Positions 39,693-48,796 of a stretch of DNA of 64,000 bases are shown in pieces (position 1 is the stretch's first letter; every line of letters starts with the position of its first letter). Under the pieces are notes generated by a model that did no database searches, was not told the origin of the DNA, and saw nothing but the letters and a program-made list of their open reading frames with translations. Source of the stretch: Alteromonadales bacterium alter-6D02 (GTDB taxonomy: Bacteria; Pseudomonadota; Gammaproteobacteria; Enterobacterales; Psychrobiaceae); the NCBI GenBank assembly GCA_002835545.1, contig PIZK01000010.1:53306-117305 (forward strand), in the 5' to 3' direction. The position numbers and the translations under genes are program-made.

Positions 39693-41681
39693 TTAAAATT
39701 GATAGGCTAAGCTGACGCGTAAGTCTCTACCCATTTCTGGTGCCCCAATAATACCAGAGTACCCAGGGTTATGTTCTAAGTCTTCCATGCTCGCGTGATC
39801 TAAATATTGTTTATCGAACAGGTTCTTTATTGCAATATTAAGTGTCAGTTTTTGCTCTGAAAAAGGAGTCCAACGAGCATAAAGATCATGAACCGCATAG
39901 CCTGGCTTTACTGTGGTTAAGTTGTCTCCTGCAACGGTGATATTGATAGTATCAATGCCTTGAACAAATTGACCATTCCAACCAATACTCAGTGCATCGT
40001 GTAGTTGATAATTTGCATTTAAACTTAATTTATCACCAGTGGAAACACCTGCAGAGCTATAAACATAACGTGTTACCAGTTCATCATTCATGGTTGATTC
40101 TGCGTTATGGTAGTTTGCGCTCAATGTTAGGTTATCGCTGGTGTAGTTTGCGGTTAAAAATAAACCATCAGTTTTAATATCATGCTTGAGATTTTGATAC
40201 ACTTTTGACCAAGGAGTTTCACCGCCAACAGGGTTTTCGATTGTTGTACGGTAAATGCCAGCAGCGAAATTGAACTGCTCTAGATTATAATCAACACCCA
40301 GTTCGATGTTTTTAGCTTGTTCAGCTTTGAGTGTTGGATCATTACTGGCCGATGATAGTTTAAATGAATCTTTTACTTCTGGACCGCGCAGCGCTTCGGC
40401 ATAACCTGCGCTGACACTCCATTGTTGCGATAAAGTAACGTTAATGCTGGCGTTTGGCGAGAATCCCTGATCATCTAACGATAAGCCATTTGTATCATCT
40501 AACTTATACTGATCAAAACGAACACCGGAGCTTAAAGTTAATTGGTCAGTCAATTGGCTAATATTTTGTACAAACAGACCCGCTACTTTTCCTGTTTCTG
40601 AGAAATGTGCATTAGCAAAGTCAACGTCATTGAGAAAGCTCGTATCATCACGGTAGTCCAAACCTACAATTAAGTCATGTTGTGCAAAAGTACTGGTATT
40701 TTTCAGTGTTAATCCCGTCGATTTACGGCCACCGTCATACGCAATACCTCGAAATTCTCTGATTTGCTCTTGCTCCGTATCGTAAGCGTTAACATCAATA
40801 CTGATGTAATCACTATCAAGAACGTCATAGGAATAGTTAATGATAGTGGTCGCGCGGCTACCTGTTGTTGGTTCTGGTACATTGCGCTTACTAGCAATGA
40901 GCTCAGGTTTGTATAAGATATCTCCTTGCTCTTCAATATTTTCATGGCTTAAAGATAAGGTTTGTTCAGGGCTAATGTTCAATTTTATTTTAGCGTAACC
41001 CAATGTTTTTTCAGATTCTGTACCAAGGATTTCATGCCCGTTACCGTCTTCAACATTTCCAAGATCAGAATCTGTCACGCTTAACATTCCGCTAATGACT
41101 TCGTTATTATCACGAGCGTAAACAGTGGCTGTATTTTTAAATCCTTCGCCATTTCCATAATAAGAGGTTTTTATTAAGGCGCCTAGAGTCTGTTGGGGGG
41201 CTAATAAATCACTTGGGTCTTTAGTAATAAATAGTACTGAACCGCCTAAAGCACCTGGACCAGCAGTCGCGCTACCAGTACCTGCCTCTATTTCAACTTG
41301 TTTTAATAATTCGGGTTCAATGTTAACTCGGCCACTGTGATGAAACACTGTTCCAGCTTGTGCTGCACCATCGATTGATATATTGAGTAAGTCTTCACCA
41401 ACATTTCGTAAATATAGCTTTTGGCCCATGCCGACTGAGCCACCAACACTGATTGTCGAATCTTGACGGAAAAGATCACCGAGGTCATTGGCTTGAATGT
41501 TTTCAATATCTTGTTGATTGATTAGATTATCTAGACCACTTGTCGCTTGACCAACGACAACAATCATTTCGGTATCACTTTTTGATTTTTGCGGTGCCTG
41601 TTTCGCAAAAACACTGTGACTGCCCAGTACAGAAATCATTGCTATAGAGAGTGTGGTTAGTTTAATATTTGCAAGTTGCAT
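39693..41681 (-). CDS. TonB-dependent receptor, probably iron related
   Basis: A 662-residue outer-membrane receptor with a signal peptide (cut after SVFA, about residue 26), a TonB box (EMIVVVG), a plug domain (about 45-170, with NVGEDLLNISIDGA and SATAGPGALGGSVLFITKD) and a 22-strand barrel ending DLRVSLAYQF. The GALGG plug signature is found in heme and siderophore receptors, but the usual FRAP and NPNL loop is degenerate (ALRGPEV, NDPTLKAE) with no intervening histidine, so the ligand is open. A Fur-like box precedes the gene. It lies directly downstream of a two-component system on the same strand, which may control it. Confidence 0.85.
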   Translation of the reverse strand: MQLANIKLTTLSIAMISVLGSHSVFAKQAPQKSKSDTEMIVVVGQATSGLDNLINQQDIENIQANDLGDLFRQDSTISVGGSVGMGQKLYLRNVGEDLLNISIDGAAQAGTVFHHSGRVNIEPELLKQVEIEAGTGSATAGPGALGGSVLFITKDPSDLLAPQQTLGALIKTSYYGNGEGFKNTATVYARDNNEVISGMLSVTDSDLGNVEDGNGHEILGTESEKTLGYAKIKLNISPEQTLSLSHENIEEQGDILYKPELIASKRNVPEPTTGSRATTIINYSYDVLDSDYISIDVNAYDTEQEQIREFRGIAYDGGRKSTGLTLKNTSTFAQHDLIVGLDYRDDTSFLNDVDFANAHFSETGKVAGLFVQNISQLTDQLTLSSGVRFDQYKLDDTNGLSLDDQGFSPNASINVTLSQQWSVSAGYAEALRGPEVKDSFKLSSASNDPTLKAEQAKNIELGVDYNLEQFNFAAGIYRTTIENPVGGETPWSKVYQNLKHDIKTDGLFLTANYTSDNLTLSANYHNAESTMNDELVTRYVYSSAGVSTGDKLSLNANYQLHDALSIGWNGQFVQGIDTINITVAGDNLTTVKPGYAVHDLYARWTPFSEQKLTLNIAIKNLFDKQYLDHASMEDLEHNPGYSGIIGAPEMGRDLRVSLAYQF

Positions 41682-41701
41682 GATGCTTCAGATGCCTTAT
41701 T

Positions 41702-41720
41702 GTTAATGATAATAATTCGT
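41702..41720 (-). promoter_or_regulatory. Fur-like box upstream of the TonB-dependent receptor
   Basis: The 19 bases match the Fur consensus GATAATGATAATCATTATC at 14 positions when read on the plus strand, including an unbroken AATGATAAT. It lies 21 bases before the receptor start, where Fur would block transcription. Confidence 0.6.
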
Positions 41721-41805
41721 ATTTGTGTAATTTATCATTTCATGCAATCCAACAGAACCACTTTTACAATTGTTACAAACTACACGTCACTTCTGTTAAG
41801 TTGAT

Positions 41806-43137
41806 TTAAGTGTGGAGCGGCAATCTCACCGTCATTTGTAGACCCGTTGGGCTTCTGTTTTGTGCCTTTACTGTGCCATGAAGGGCTTCAATTTCGCGCT
41901 TCACCAAAGCAAGTCCAAGGCCATAGCCACTGCTAGAGGTATTGTCACCAGCGATCCTGTAAAAAGGTCTAAAGATGTTTTCAAGTTCACAATTCTCCAC
42001 ACCAGGGCCATGGTCACGCACACATAGCTCAACGTAGTTATCATAACGGTGAACAGTAATGTCAATACTCGTTGGTGTAAAGCGCATCGCATTGCGTATG
42101 ATGTTTTCGATCGCTTGAGCTAGCGGACGTATACTCCCTTGGATAATGACTGAGTCAGGTAATGTTGAGGTGATTACTTTAGGGTGAAACTCAAACTGGG
42201 CATCGTCAATGATCGAGTCAACAAGATCGATTAAATCGAAGGTTTCAACCGTAAGTGTTACCTGTTCGTTTTCTATCCAAGCTAGGGTTAATGCATCTTC
42301 ACTCAACTTTCTTATACCGGTGATTTCATCTCTAACTCGATGTAACATTTGAACCGATGAAATATTATTTTCTGCACAATTTAAAGCCGTTTCTATTCTT
42401 GCGATTGGTGTTCTTAATTCGTGTGAGAAATCGGCAATAAACTGCCTTTGGTTTTGAATTTGTTGTCCTAATCGATGTGACATATGTTCGAAGGTAGTTG
42501 CAACACTAATGAACTCGGGTTCTCGCGTATTTATCTTGGAAACTATTTCGATATCAAACTGACCTTTTGCTAATAACTCACTGGCATGTTTAAGTTGTTT
42601 TAAGGGACGCATTAAATATTGGTAAATATAGAATGCAATCACACTTAAAATGATCAGAGGCAGGATGAATTGCAGTGCTATATAGGCTGGTTTCCAATAA
42701 ACACCCGGACGCATACGCTGTGGTAATCTGATTAAAAAGTGTATTGAACTGTTGCTAAATGCAACGTCCATGACGGGGTTATTAGGAAAATTAAGGTGTA
42801 TTTTCCAACTGACGTCGCGGCCAAGCGTAAAGTTGTCTAGAAAGCGGGGGTCTAAACTTGATTGGTATAACGACGTAAGTTGTGAGTCTACGACGGCGAC
42901 CCAAGTGTCTTCTTGGTGTTGTAGCTGTGTTAGGTATTGTGTTAAAGCTGCCTTGTCTTGTTGCTGGTGGAGCCTTTCTGCCGTTGCAGCAAACATCAGA
43001 ATTTCAGTTTGATGTTGTTGTGTTATGTGGCTCATTCTGGTTTCAGTATGGCGTGATAATAGGTCGATGACAAAAAATAACGATACACTACCTAAGCCGA
43101 CAATGAGCATCAACTTCCATAAAAATAACCTATTCAT
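41806..43137 (-). CDS. two-component sensor histidine kinase
   Basis: A 443-residue inner-membrane kinase. It has an N-terminal membrane helix (about 8-26), a periplasmic sensor of about 125 residues, and a second helix (about 155-175), then HAMP (LMRPLKQLKHASELLAKG). The dimerisation domain carries the phospho-accepting His in FIADFSHELRTPIARIE, and the ATPase domain has ENIIRNAMRFTP (N box), VRDHGPGVE (G1) and SGYGLGLALVKREIEALHG (G2). It overlaps the response regulator gene upstream by 4 bases. The periplasmic ligand is unknown; the receptor gene downstream suggests an envelope nutrient or metal. Confidence 0.9.
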   Translation of the reverse strand: MNRLFLWKLMLIVGLGSVSLFFVIDLLSRHTETRMSHITQQHQTEILMFAATAERLHQQQDKAALTQYLTQLQHQEDTWVAVVDSQLTSLYQSSLDPRFLDNFTLGRDVSWKIHLNFPNNPVMDVAFSNSSIHFLIRLPQRMRPGVYWKPAYIALQFILPLIILSVIAFYIYQYLMRPLKQLKHASELLAKGQFDIEIVSKINTREPEFISVATTFEHMSHRLGQQIQNQRQFIADFSHELRTPIARIETALNCAENNISSVQMLHRVRDEITGIRKLSEDALTLAWIENEQVTLTVETFDLIDLVDSIIDDAQFEFHPKVITSTLPDSVIIQGSIRPLAQAIENIIRNAMRFTPTSIDITVHRYDNYVELCVRDHGPGVENCELENIFRPFYRIAGDNTSSSGYGLGLALVKREIEALHGTVKAQNRSPTGLQMTVRLPLHT

Positions 43138-43826
43138 TCAAAACGGTATCCGCGACCATGGCTAGTGATAATACGTGTGCTAGGCATTCCAACAGAAGTG
43201 AGTTTTTTTCTGACACGACTTAAGTGCATATCTAAGCTACGATCGTATTGACTGAACTCTTTTTCGAGAACGACTTGAGAAAGGTAGGGTTTAGATAAGG
43301 TTTCGTTTTTATTCTCGATTAAGGTCCATAATAGCTTAAATTGAATAGGAGTCATTTCAATCGGTTTATCGGAAAATGTGATTCGAGCGTTATCTTTATA
43401 TAGCTTGATTTCATCGACACTCAGTGTGGTCCCAGGCGTTGGTTGCTCTAAAATGTTGGCCCGCCTTAATAGTGCATCAATACGCAAAATTAATTCGGTG
43501 ATATTAAATGGCTTTGGTAAGTAATCATCAGCTCCATAACTAAACCCTTGGATTCGTTCTTGTTCAGCCGCACAAGCAGTGATCATGATGACAGGCACTG
43601 TTGAGTGCTGCCTCAGTCGTTGTAGTACGGTGAAGCCATCAATGATGGGTAACCTAACATCTAATAAAACCATGGAATAATTGTGACTTATTGCGGCATT
43701 CAGCCCTTGCTCTCCATCGTGATGTTGAGTAACCAGATACCCTTTAGTGATTAATAAAGCACTGAGTTGTTCATTGAGCGACAGGTCGTCTTCGATAATT
43801 AAGATATGTGGGGCTGCAATTTTCAT
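43134..43826 (-). CDS. OmpR-family response regulator
   Basis: A 230-residue regulator with a receiver domain (ILIIEDD acidic pocket; phospho-acceptor D56 in MVLLDVRLP; ITA Thr; LPKPF Lys) and a C-terminal winged-helix DNA-binding domain (EMTPIQFKLLWTLIENKNE, DRSLDMHLSRVRKKL, RIITSHGRGYRFE). It is the first gene of a unit with the kinase, stop and start overlapping by ATGA, so the two are co-translated. The target promoter is not shown; the nearest candidate is the TonB-dependent receptor downstream. Confidence 0.92.
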   Translation of the reverse strand: MKIAAPHILIIEDDLSLNEQLSALLITKGYLVTQHHDGEQGLNAAISHNYSMVLLDVRLPIIDGFTVLQRLRQHSTVPVIMITACAAEQERIQGFSYGADDYLPKPFNITELILRIDALLRRANILEQPTPGTTLSVDEIKLYKDNARITFSDKPIEMTPIQFKLLWTLIENKNETLSKPYLSQVVLEKEFSQYDRSLDMHLSRVRKKLTSVGMPSTRIITSHGRGYRFE

Positions 43827-44262
43827 GCGTATATTAAGGTAAATGAGAGGTATTCGTATTTTATAGCTAGTGTTGGTAAAAGGCCAGTATTTATCGGCGC
43901 TATTGTTACGGCTCAGTGTCTTATCACTAACGGTAAATAATGTAGTTCGTCCAATTGTCTAATCGGTGTGTTTAGCGATTGCATTAAGTAAGTGCTCTTA
44001 TGTCGCTTGTAAATTTTTTTGAGCAAGACGTCTGGTGAATACCTGGTGATCGGAATTGTGAGCAATGCCGATGAGCTTATTTTAACAAGCCCAAGTAGGC
44101 AGATATTTAATGACATTAGTATTAATTGGTTTAATTGCATTCATTCCGGCCACGTTGTTGTAGTTCAACGTTTAAAATTTAGTATAATCATTAAAATAAG
44201 TAATCACGTTTAACTAGTTTCAAGCACAAGTTAGATGAACAAAAATATGAGTAGGCTGCTTT
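43827..44262. other. intergenic region between the two-component system and diguanylate cyclase
   Basis: About 436 AT-rich bases with no convincing gene; short open frames on both strands lack ribosome sites and family features. A perfect TATAAT is at 44183-44188 with only a weak -35. A short ORF of 11 codons (44235-44270) has its stop overlapping the GTG start of the next gene. Confidence 0.5.
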
Positions 44263-46479
44263 GTGAATGAACTAAATTGGAACGATGGTATGAGCGTTGG
44301 TGTTGACGCAATAGATCAAGACCATAAACAACTGTTAAAACTCATCAATGAAATTAATACAGCGATTAATAATGGTTCGACTGAGCTGATCATCAAAGAT
44401 ATTTTTCGACAACTGGAACATTATGTGAAGCAGCACTTTACTCGTGAAGAAGCGTTGCTACAACAATGTAACTACCCTGATTACGAAGAACATAAGCTGC
44501 AGCATCAACAGTTTATTAATAAAATTCCTGAATTACGCGAGCGCTTGCTTAGCGCAGAAACCATTGAAGTTGCTCAAGAAGTCAGTTTGTTTTTATTGAA
44601 CTGGATTATGAATCATATTGTGGTTGATGACATGTCTTATGCCAAGCTTGTCCATGAGCAAGGGTTAACCACAAATGATCGCTCTACACCATCTTGGAGT
44701 GAACGTATTAAGGCTTGGGTCGGTCGTCAAATTAAATTAGATAATCGTATTTATTTAGGGATGATTATTCCACTATTTGGCTTACTCGTATTAAGCGCGT
44801 CTGTAGTGACTTTTAGTTACCAGTACTACCAAAATGCAAAACAAGTTATTGAAGTCACAGGCTTGCTTAATGCTGCTAATAAATTGTCTCATACATTACA
44901 GATTGAAAGGGGATTGACAACGGCCACTATTGGGTCGAACTTCGAAAGATTTTCATCAGAACTATTGGCATCGCGTGTTGTTACAGATAAGGCTTTGAGT
45001 AACTACCGTGAAAGGGTAATGCAGATTAGAACAGGTAGTGTTGCTGATCGAGTGAGTCAGCAATTAGCTGATACAGATATAGCATTAGCTGAATTAAACC
45101 AGCAAAGAGGGTTAGTTAATTCCAAAACTAGTCATATTTCCAATACCCAACAATACTACACACAATCGATTAAAGAGCTTATCTCCGTGCTTGATGGCTT
45201 ACTTTCTTTAGGTCATAACGCGGATCTTACACGTAATACGCTTAGTCTTTCAGCATTGGTTAATATGAAGGAAGTCGCGGGCCTTAAACGAGCGATAGGC
45301 GCTTGGATTTTAAGTGGGCAATCTATAGACTCTAAGCTTTTAAAAGATTTTTATTTGTTGCAAGGGAGTAGGAGTGGATTACTAACACTCTTTATGAACT
45401 CAGCAACGATTGAACAGAAAAATAAGTGGCAAAAAGTTCTTAGCTCTTCAGTTTATCGACAGGCCGTGGCGCTCGAAACGCAATTAGAACGTTCAATCGC
45501 CTCACAGGCAGAATTGACCATTGATAGTGAGCATTGGTTTGAGGTGATGACAGGTAAAATTAATGCTAAAAATGCCTTTATCGAGCAATTGATTTTAGAT
45601 AATGAGCAAAATGTGCAAAAAGAGTTGAACAGTATTCAATTTGTATTTGTTGTCATCACGTCTTTGTTGCTGGTATTAGTCTTCTTTTCAACTGTTATAT
45701 CCTGGTTGCTTGGTCATAGTATCATTTATCCAATTCATTTGATGACCCATGCAATGAAGTGCTTGAGTGAAGGGCAGCGCGATAAGCGTTTTACTTTGGA
45801 GTTTGCTGATGATCAAATGAGAGAAATGTTTGCCAGTTATGAAGTGAATAGAAGGAAGCTTTTACAGGCAGATATTATCTCTGCCATTCGTTTTGAGCGA
45901 CAGGCTATGTCAATCAAACAACAAGAAATTGACAAAAAGCGACTAAATGAGCTTGCATCGATTGACCCCCTAACAGGTGCGATCAATCGGCGAAAGTTTC
46001 AAGACGTTGCTTACCAGGAGCTAGAAAGAGCCAGACGTTGCCAACAGCAATTTAGTATTTTAATGCTTGATATTGATTACTTTAAAAAGGTCAATGACAC
46101 TTATGGTCATGCTTGTGGTGATGAAGTGTTGAAAGTTTTTTGTCAAACTTGTATGTCACAAGTAAGAGAATATGATTGCGTCGCCCGCATTGGTGGTGAA
46201 GAGTTTGCTATCCTCCTTCCTCAGTCGGACAAAAAAGGAGCCATATTGTTAGCTGAAAGACTTCGCTTATCCATCGAAAAAACAATAGTTGATTATCATG
46301 GTCATCAGATATCCATAACGGTCAGTATCGGAGTAGCAATGTGGCAAGAGCAGACTCAAGATGTTCAAGAGTTACTCGAACAAGCGGACAAAGCTGTTTA
46401 TCAAGCGAAGAACCTTGGCCGAAATCAAGTTCGGTTGTTTAATGACTCGCCAGATAAGGACGTCAGTTTAGAACATTAA
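44263..46479 (+). CDS. diguanylate cyclase with bacteriohemerythrin and NIT sensory domains
   Basis: A 738-residue signalling protein with unusual domain order. Residues 1-135 form a cytoplasmic bacteriohemerythrin (DQDHKQLL with H21, EHYVKQHFTREE, EEHKLQHQQF, NHIVVDDMSYAK), which binds a di-iron centre and O2. A membrane helix follows (about 165-190), then a periplasmic NIT-type domain (LSHTLQIERGLTTATIGS) expected to sense nitrate/nitrite, a second helix (about 465-485) and HAMP. The C-terminal GGDEF domain has DIDYFKKVNDTYGH and the active site GGEEF (644-648), preceded by an inhibitory RxxD site REYD (635-638). It should make c-di-GMP under control of oxygen and nitrate-like signals. The start is GTG at 44263; no better ATG fits. 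Confidence 0.88.
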   Translation: MNELNWNDGMSVGVDAIDQDHKQLLKLINEINTAINNGSTELIIKDIFRQLEHYVKQHFTREEALLQQCNYPDYEEHKLQHQQFINKIPELRERLLSAETIEVAQEVSLFLLNWIMNHIVVDDMSYAKLVHEQGLTTNDRSTPSWSERIKAWVGRQIKLDNRIYLGMIIPLFGLLVLSASVVTFSYQYYQNAKQVIEVTGLLNAANKLSHTLQIERGLTTATIGSNFERFSSELLASRVVTDKALSNYRERVMQIRTGSVADRVSQQLADTDIALAELNQQRGLVNSKTSHISNTQQYYTQSIKELISVLDGLLSLGHNADLTRNTLSLSALVNMKEVAGLKRAIGAWILSGQSIDSKLLKDFYLLQGSRSGLLTLFMNSATIEQKNKWQKVLSSSVYRQAVALETQLERSIASQAELTIDSEHWFEVMTGKINAKNAFIEQLILDNEQNVQKELNSIQFVFVVITSLLLVLVFFSTVISWLLGHSIIYPIHLMTHAMKCLSEGQRDKRFTLEFADDQMREMFASYEVNRRKLLQADIISAIRFERQAMSIKQQEIDKKRLNELASIDPLTGAINRRKFQDVAYQELERARRCQQQFSILMLDIDYFKKVNDTYGHACGDEVLKVFCQTCMSQVREYDCVARIGGEEFAILLPQSDKKGAILLAERLRLSIEKTIVDYHGHQISITVSIGVAMWQEQTQDVQELLEQADKAVYQAKNLGRNQVRLFNDSPDKDVSLEH

Positions 46480-46536
46480 ACAGCACCGCTCATTTAGCCT
46501 TGAACCTGTTTGCGGGATGGAGGAATGATGGCAGTA

Positions 46537-46571
46537 TTATTGATTATTGATTATTGATTATTGATTATTGA
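46537..46571 (+). repeat. heptanucleotide tandem repeat (TTATTGA)5
   Basis: Five perfect copies of TTATTGA in a row, 35 bases. It is non-coding here. Slipped-strand changes in copy number are plausible but nothing shows a regulatory role. Confidence 0.95.
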
Positions 46572-46768
46572 ATAAGAATAATTAAATTGGTTAATAACTG
46601 CCTTGTCAGCATGGGTATTGATACTTAGATTCTGCTGGGCCTGAAGTTCGGTTAAAACGTAGAGGTTGTGCGCTAATTCGTTTATCCTCGTTACAAAATT
46701 GTTCACTTACATTAACGCAATGGGTATTACTTCATGAATGGAGTTGGTGTTAGGTATATGATAAATAA

Positions 46769-46797
46769 AAAAGGGGCTAACATCGTTAGCCCCTTTT
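46769..46797 (-). terminator. terminator of suhB
   Basis: AAAAGGGGCTAAC (46769-46781) pairs with GTTAGCCCCTTTT (46785-46797) around a 3-base loop. On the minus strand it runs into T. It may also stop read-through from the diguanylate cyclase gene. Confidence 0.92.
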
Positions 46798-46836
46798 AGT
46801 AGAGAGAATACTCTTAGTAGAGAGAATTCACTGCGA

Positions 46837-47640
46837 TTAACGTGATAAAGCCGGCGTCAAATGCGGGCGCATTTTAGAAAGCATAGCCTTAACAACTTTT
46901 GGGTTACCAACAACAATATTGCCTGAAGCAACATAGCCGTGACCACCGGTAAAATCAGTAACGATACCGCCAGCTTCTTTTACTAATAATTCACCTGCGG
47001 CAGTGTCCCACGGCTTTAGACCAATTTCCCAAAAACCATCTAAACGACCTGCAGCAACGTGTGCTAAGTCTAGTGCTGCTGAGCCTGCACGACGCATGTC
47101 TGCAGTGTCATCAAACATATCTGAGAAAATAGCTAAATAGGTTTCTTTATAGTGCTTTACTTTAAATGGAAAGCCAGTAGCAATGACAGTACCTTTAAGG
47201 TCTTTTGCTTTGGTTACACGTGTACGGTAGCTGTTAAATTGACAGCCTTGTCCACGGGTCGCAGTAAATAGCTCATCGCGAATAGGGTCAAAAACAACAG
47301 CTTGTTCTGTCTTACCATTAACTTGTAATGCGATAGAAACAGCAAAATGAGGGATACCCTTGATGAAGTTGGTCGTGCCATCAAGTGGATCGACAATCCA
47401 TTGGTATTCACTGCTTCGATTACCTAACTCACCACTTTCTTCACAAATGAAGCCGTGATCTGGGTATGCTTTTTTAATTACTTCAATGATTGCCTGTTCG
47501 GCGTCGTTATCAACTGTTGTGACAAGATCGTTAGTTCCTTTTTGTTGAACTTCAACTTTGTCTAGCTGCTCAGTCGCGTGCATAATTACTTTACCCGCGC
47601 TACGAGCTGCCCGAATTGCAATATTAAGCATCGGATGCAT
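46837..47640 (-). CDS. suhB: inositol-1-monophosphatase SuhB
   Basis: A 267-residue inositol monophosphatase family member, the same length as in E. coli, where SuhB also works in ribosomal RNA transcription antitermination. The metal-site motifs are clear: EESG (metal Glu), DPLDGTTNFIKG (metal Asp pair and Thr), and KPWDTAAGELLVKEAGG near the C-terminus. The start MHPMLNIAIRAARSAGKVI is conserved. It is divergent from trmJ, the conserved order that leads into the isc genes, and ends at a strong terminator. Confidence 0.95.
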   Translation of the reverse strand: MHPMLNIAIRAARSAGKVIMHATEQLDKVEVQQKGTNDLVTTVDNDAEQAIIEVIKKAYPDHGFICEESGELGNRSSEYQWIVDPLDGTTNFIKGIPHFAVSIALQVNGKTEQAVVFDPIRDELFTATRGQGCQFNSYRTRVTKAKDLKGTVIATGFPFKVKHYKETYLAIFSDMFDDTADMRRAGSAALDLAHVAAGRLDGFWEIGLKPWDTAAGELLVKEAGGIVTDFTGGHGYVASGNIVVGNPKVVKAMLSKMRPHLTPALSR

Positions 47641-47889
47641 AGTGTCTACCTTTGGATTTTAAAGAACGGAAAATTCAGCCATTGGCTTGAATTAAAAACG
47701 GCGCAAATTGTACCAGAGGTTTTGGTAATGGCAAGCTTATTCATTCATAAACTACAACATTGGTCACGGTAAATTATTTTAGAGGGGCAGTTAGGGTAGT
47801 TAAAATGAAGCAACTGGATGTGAGTTTTGTTACTATAGCAAAAATTTAGAGACGCCTTGATCGTCGGGGCAAATAAAAAGGTTATAAAC

Positions 47890-48639
47890 GTGAGCAGTCA
47901 ATCAAATGAATCAATGTTACCAAAAGTGAAAGTTGTACTGGTTGGAACCACTCATCCGGGAAACATTGGTAGTGTAGCCCGTGCGATGAAAACGATGGGT
48001 TTAAGTGATTTAGTACTAGTTGACCCACAAACTGAAATCGATGAAAAGTCTCATGCGCTGGCATCTGGTGCGCGTGATGTATTATCAGAAGCGACAATTG
48101 TCGATACGCTTGAAGAAGCTGTTGCTGACTGTGGCTTGGTTGTTGGGTCAAGTGCTCGCTCACGTACATTACCGTGGCCGATGCTAGACCCAAGAGAATG
48201 TGGTATTAAGCTAATGTCTGAGGTGGGAAATTATCCAGTTGCAGTGGTCTTTGGTAGAGAAAATAGTGGCTTAACTAATGAAGAACTACAGCTATGTCAA
48301 TTTCATGTCTGTATCCCAGCAAATCCGGAGTATAGTTCATTAAACTTAGCAATGGCCGTTCAAACTATTTGTTATGAGATTAGAATGGCTGCATTGACAG
48401 AAATTAAACCTGTTGAAGAAGCATATCCTGATTCTGCAAAATTAGAAGGGTATTACGCTCATCTCGAAGATACATTAAATGATATTGGTTTTATTGTTAA
48501 AGCACACCCTGGGCAAGTGATGACAAAACTACGTCGTTTATATAATCGAGCTCGACCAGAAGAGGTGGAACTGAATATTTTACGTGGCATTTTAACCGCT
48601 ACGCAACGCGGGCCAAATAATAAACAGACTAAAGACTAA
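47890..48639 (+). CDS. trmJ: tRNA (cytidine/uridine-2'-O-)-methyltransferase TrmJ
   Basis: A SPOUT methyltransferase that 2'-O-methylates position 32 of tRNAs. The 249-residue protein has the entry motif [24 protein letters not shown], then [19 protein letters not shown], the AdoMet-binding knot [17 protein letters not shown] and [21 protein letters not shown]. The frame is open from 47857 (TTG). A GTG at 47890 has AAGG about 9 bases upstream and is my choice; the first ATG is 47914. It stands before iscR, as in E. coli. Confidence 0.92.
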   Translation: MSSQSNESMLPKVKVVLVGTTHPGNIGSVARAMKTMGLSDLVLVDPQTEIDEKSHALASGARDVLSEATIVDTLEEAVADCGLVVGSSARSRTLPWPMLDPRECGIKLMSEVGNYPVAVVFGRENSGLTNEELQLCQFHVCIPANPEYSSLNLAMAVQTICYEIRMAALTEIKPVEEAYPDSAKLEGYYAHLEDTLNDIGFIVKAHPGQVMTKLRRLYNRARPEEVELNILRGILTATQRGPNNKQTKD

Positions 48640-48707
48640 GATTATTTGACTGGCTCATTTTAAGTGATTTGTGGTAGGATCGCGTCGATTTAACAGTTAA
48701 AAAATAA

Positions 48708-48753
48708 ACCCGACTAAAATAGTCAGTTATATACTTGACTAATTTAGTCGGGT
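48708..48753 (+). promoter_or_regulatory. two abutting IscR-like sites in the isc promoter
   Basis: Two 23-base sites lie head to head with no gap: 48708-48730 and 48731-48753. The second, reading ATACTTGACTAATTTAGTCG and then GGT, resembles the type I IscR sites bound by [2Fe-2S]-IscR; the first is its near-complement in the opposite orientation. Each has an internal GAC..GTC palindrome. The second overlaps the promoter -35. The whole 46 bases can also form a long hairpin, possibly ending trmJ. Confidence 0.75.
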
Positions 48754-48763
48754 TTGTTGTAAT
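48735..48763 (+). promoter_or_regulatory. isc operon promoter
   Basis: TTGACT (48735-48740), 17-base spacer, TGTAAT (48758-48763). The -35 is within the second IscR-like site, consistent with repression by IscR. Confidence 0.75.
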
Positions 48764-48796
48764 TGCCTTATTGTTCAATATGGCTAAGGCAATAGC

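Larger units (their letters stand above)
46480..46836. other. intergenic region between diguanylate cyclase and suhB
   Basis: About 357 bases without a credible gene. It holds the heptanucleotide repeat at 46537-46571, a strong terminator-type stem at 46769-46797, and a short direct duplication of TTAGTAGAGAGAAT near 46796 and 46816. Confidence 0.55.

Noticed and set aside
43913-44213. Short frames on both strands between the two-component system and the diguanylate cyclase
   Set aside because: They overlap each other, lack ribosome sites, and resemble no family I know; I treat the region as non-coding.
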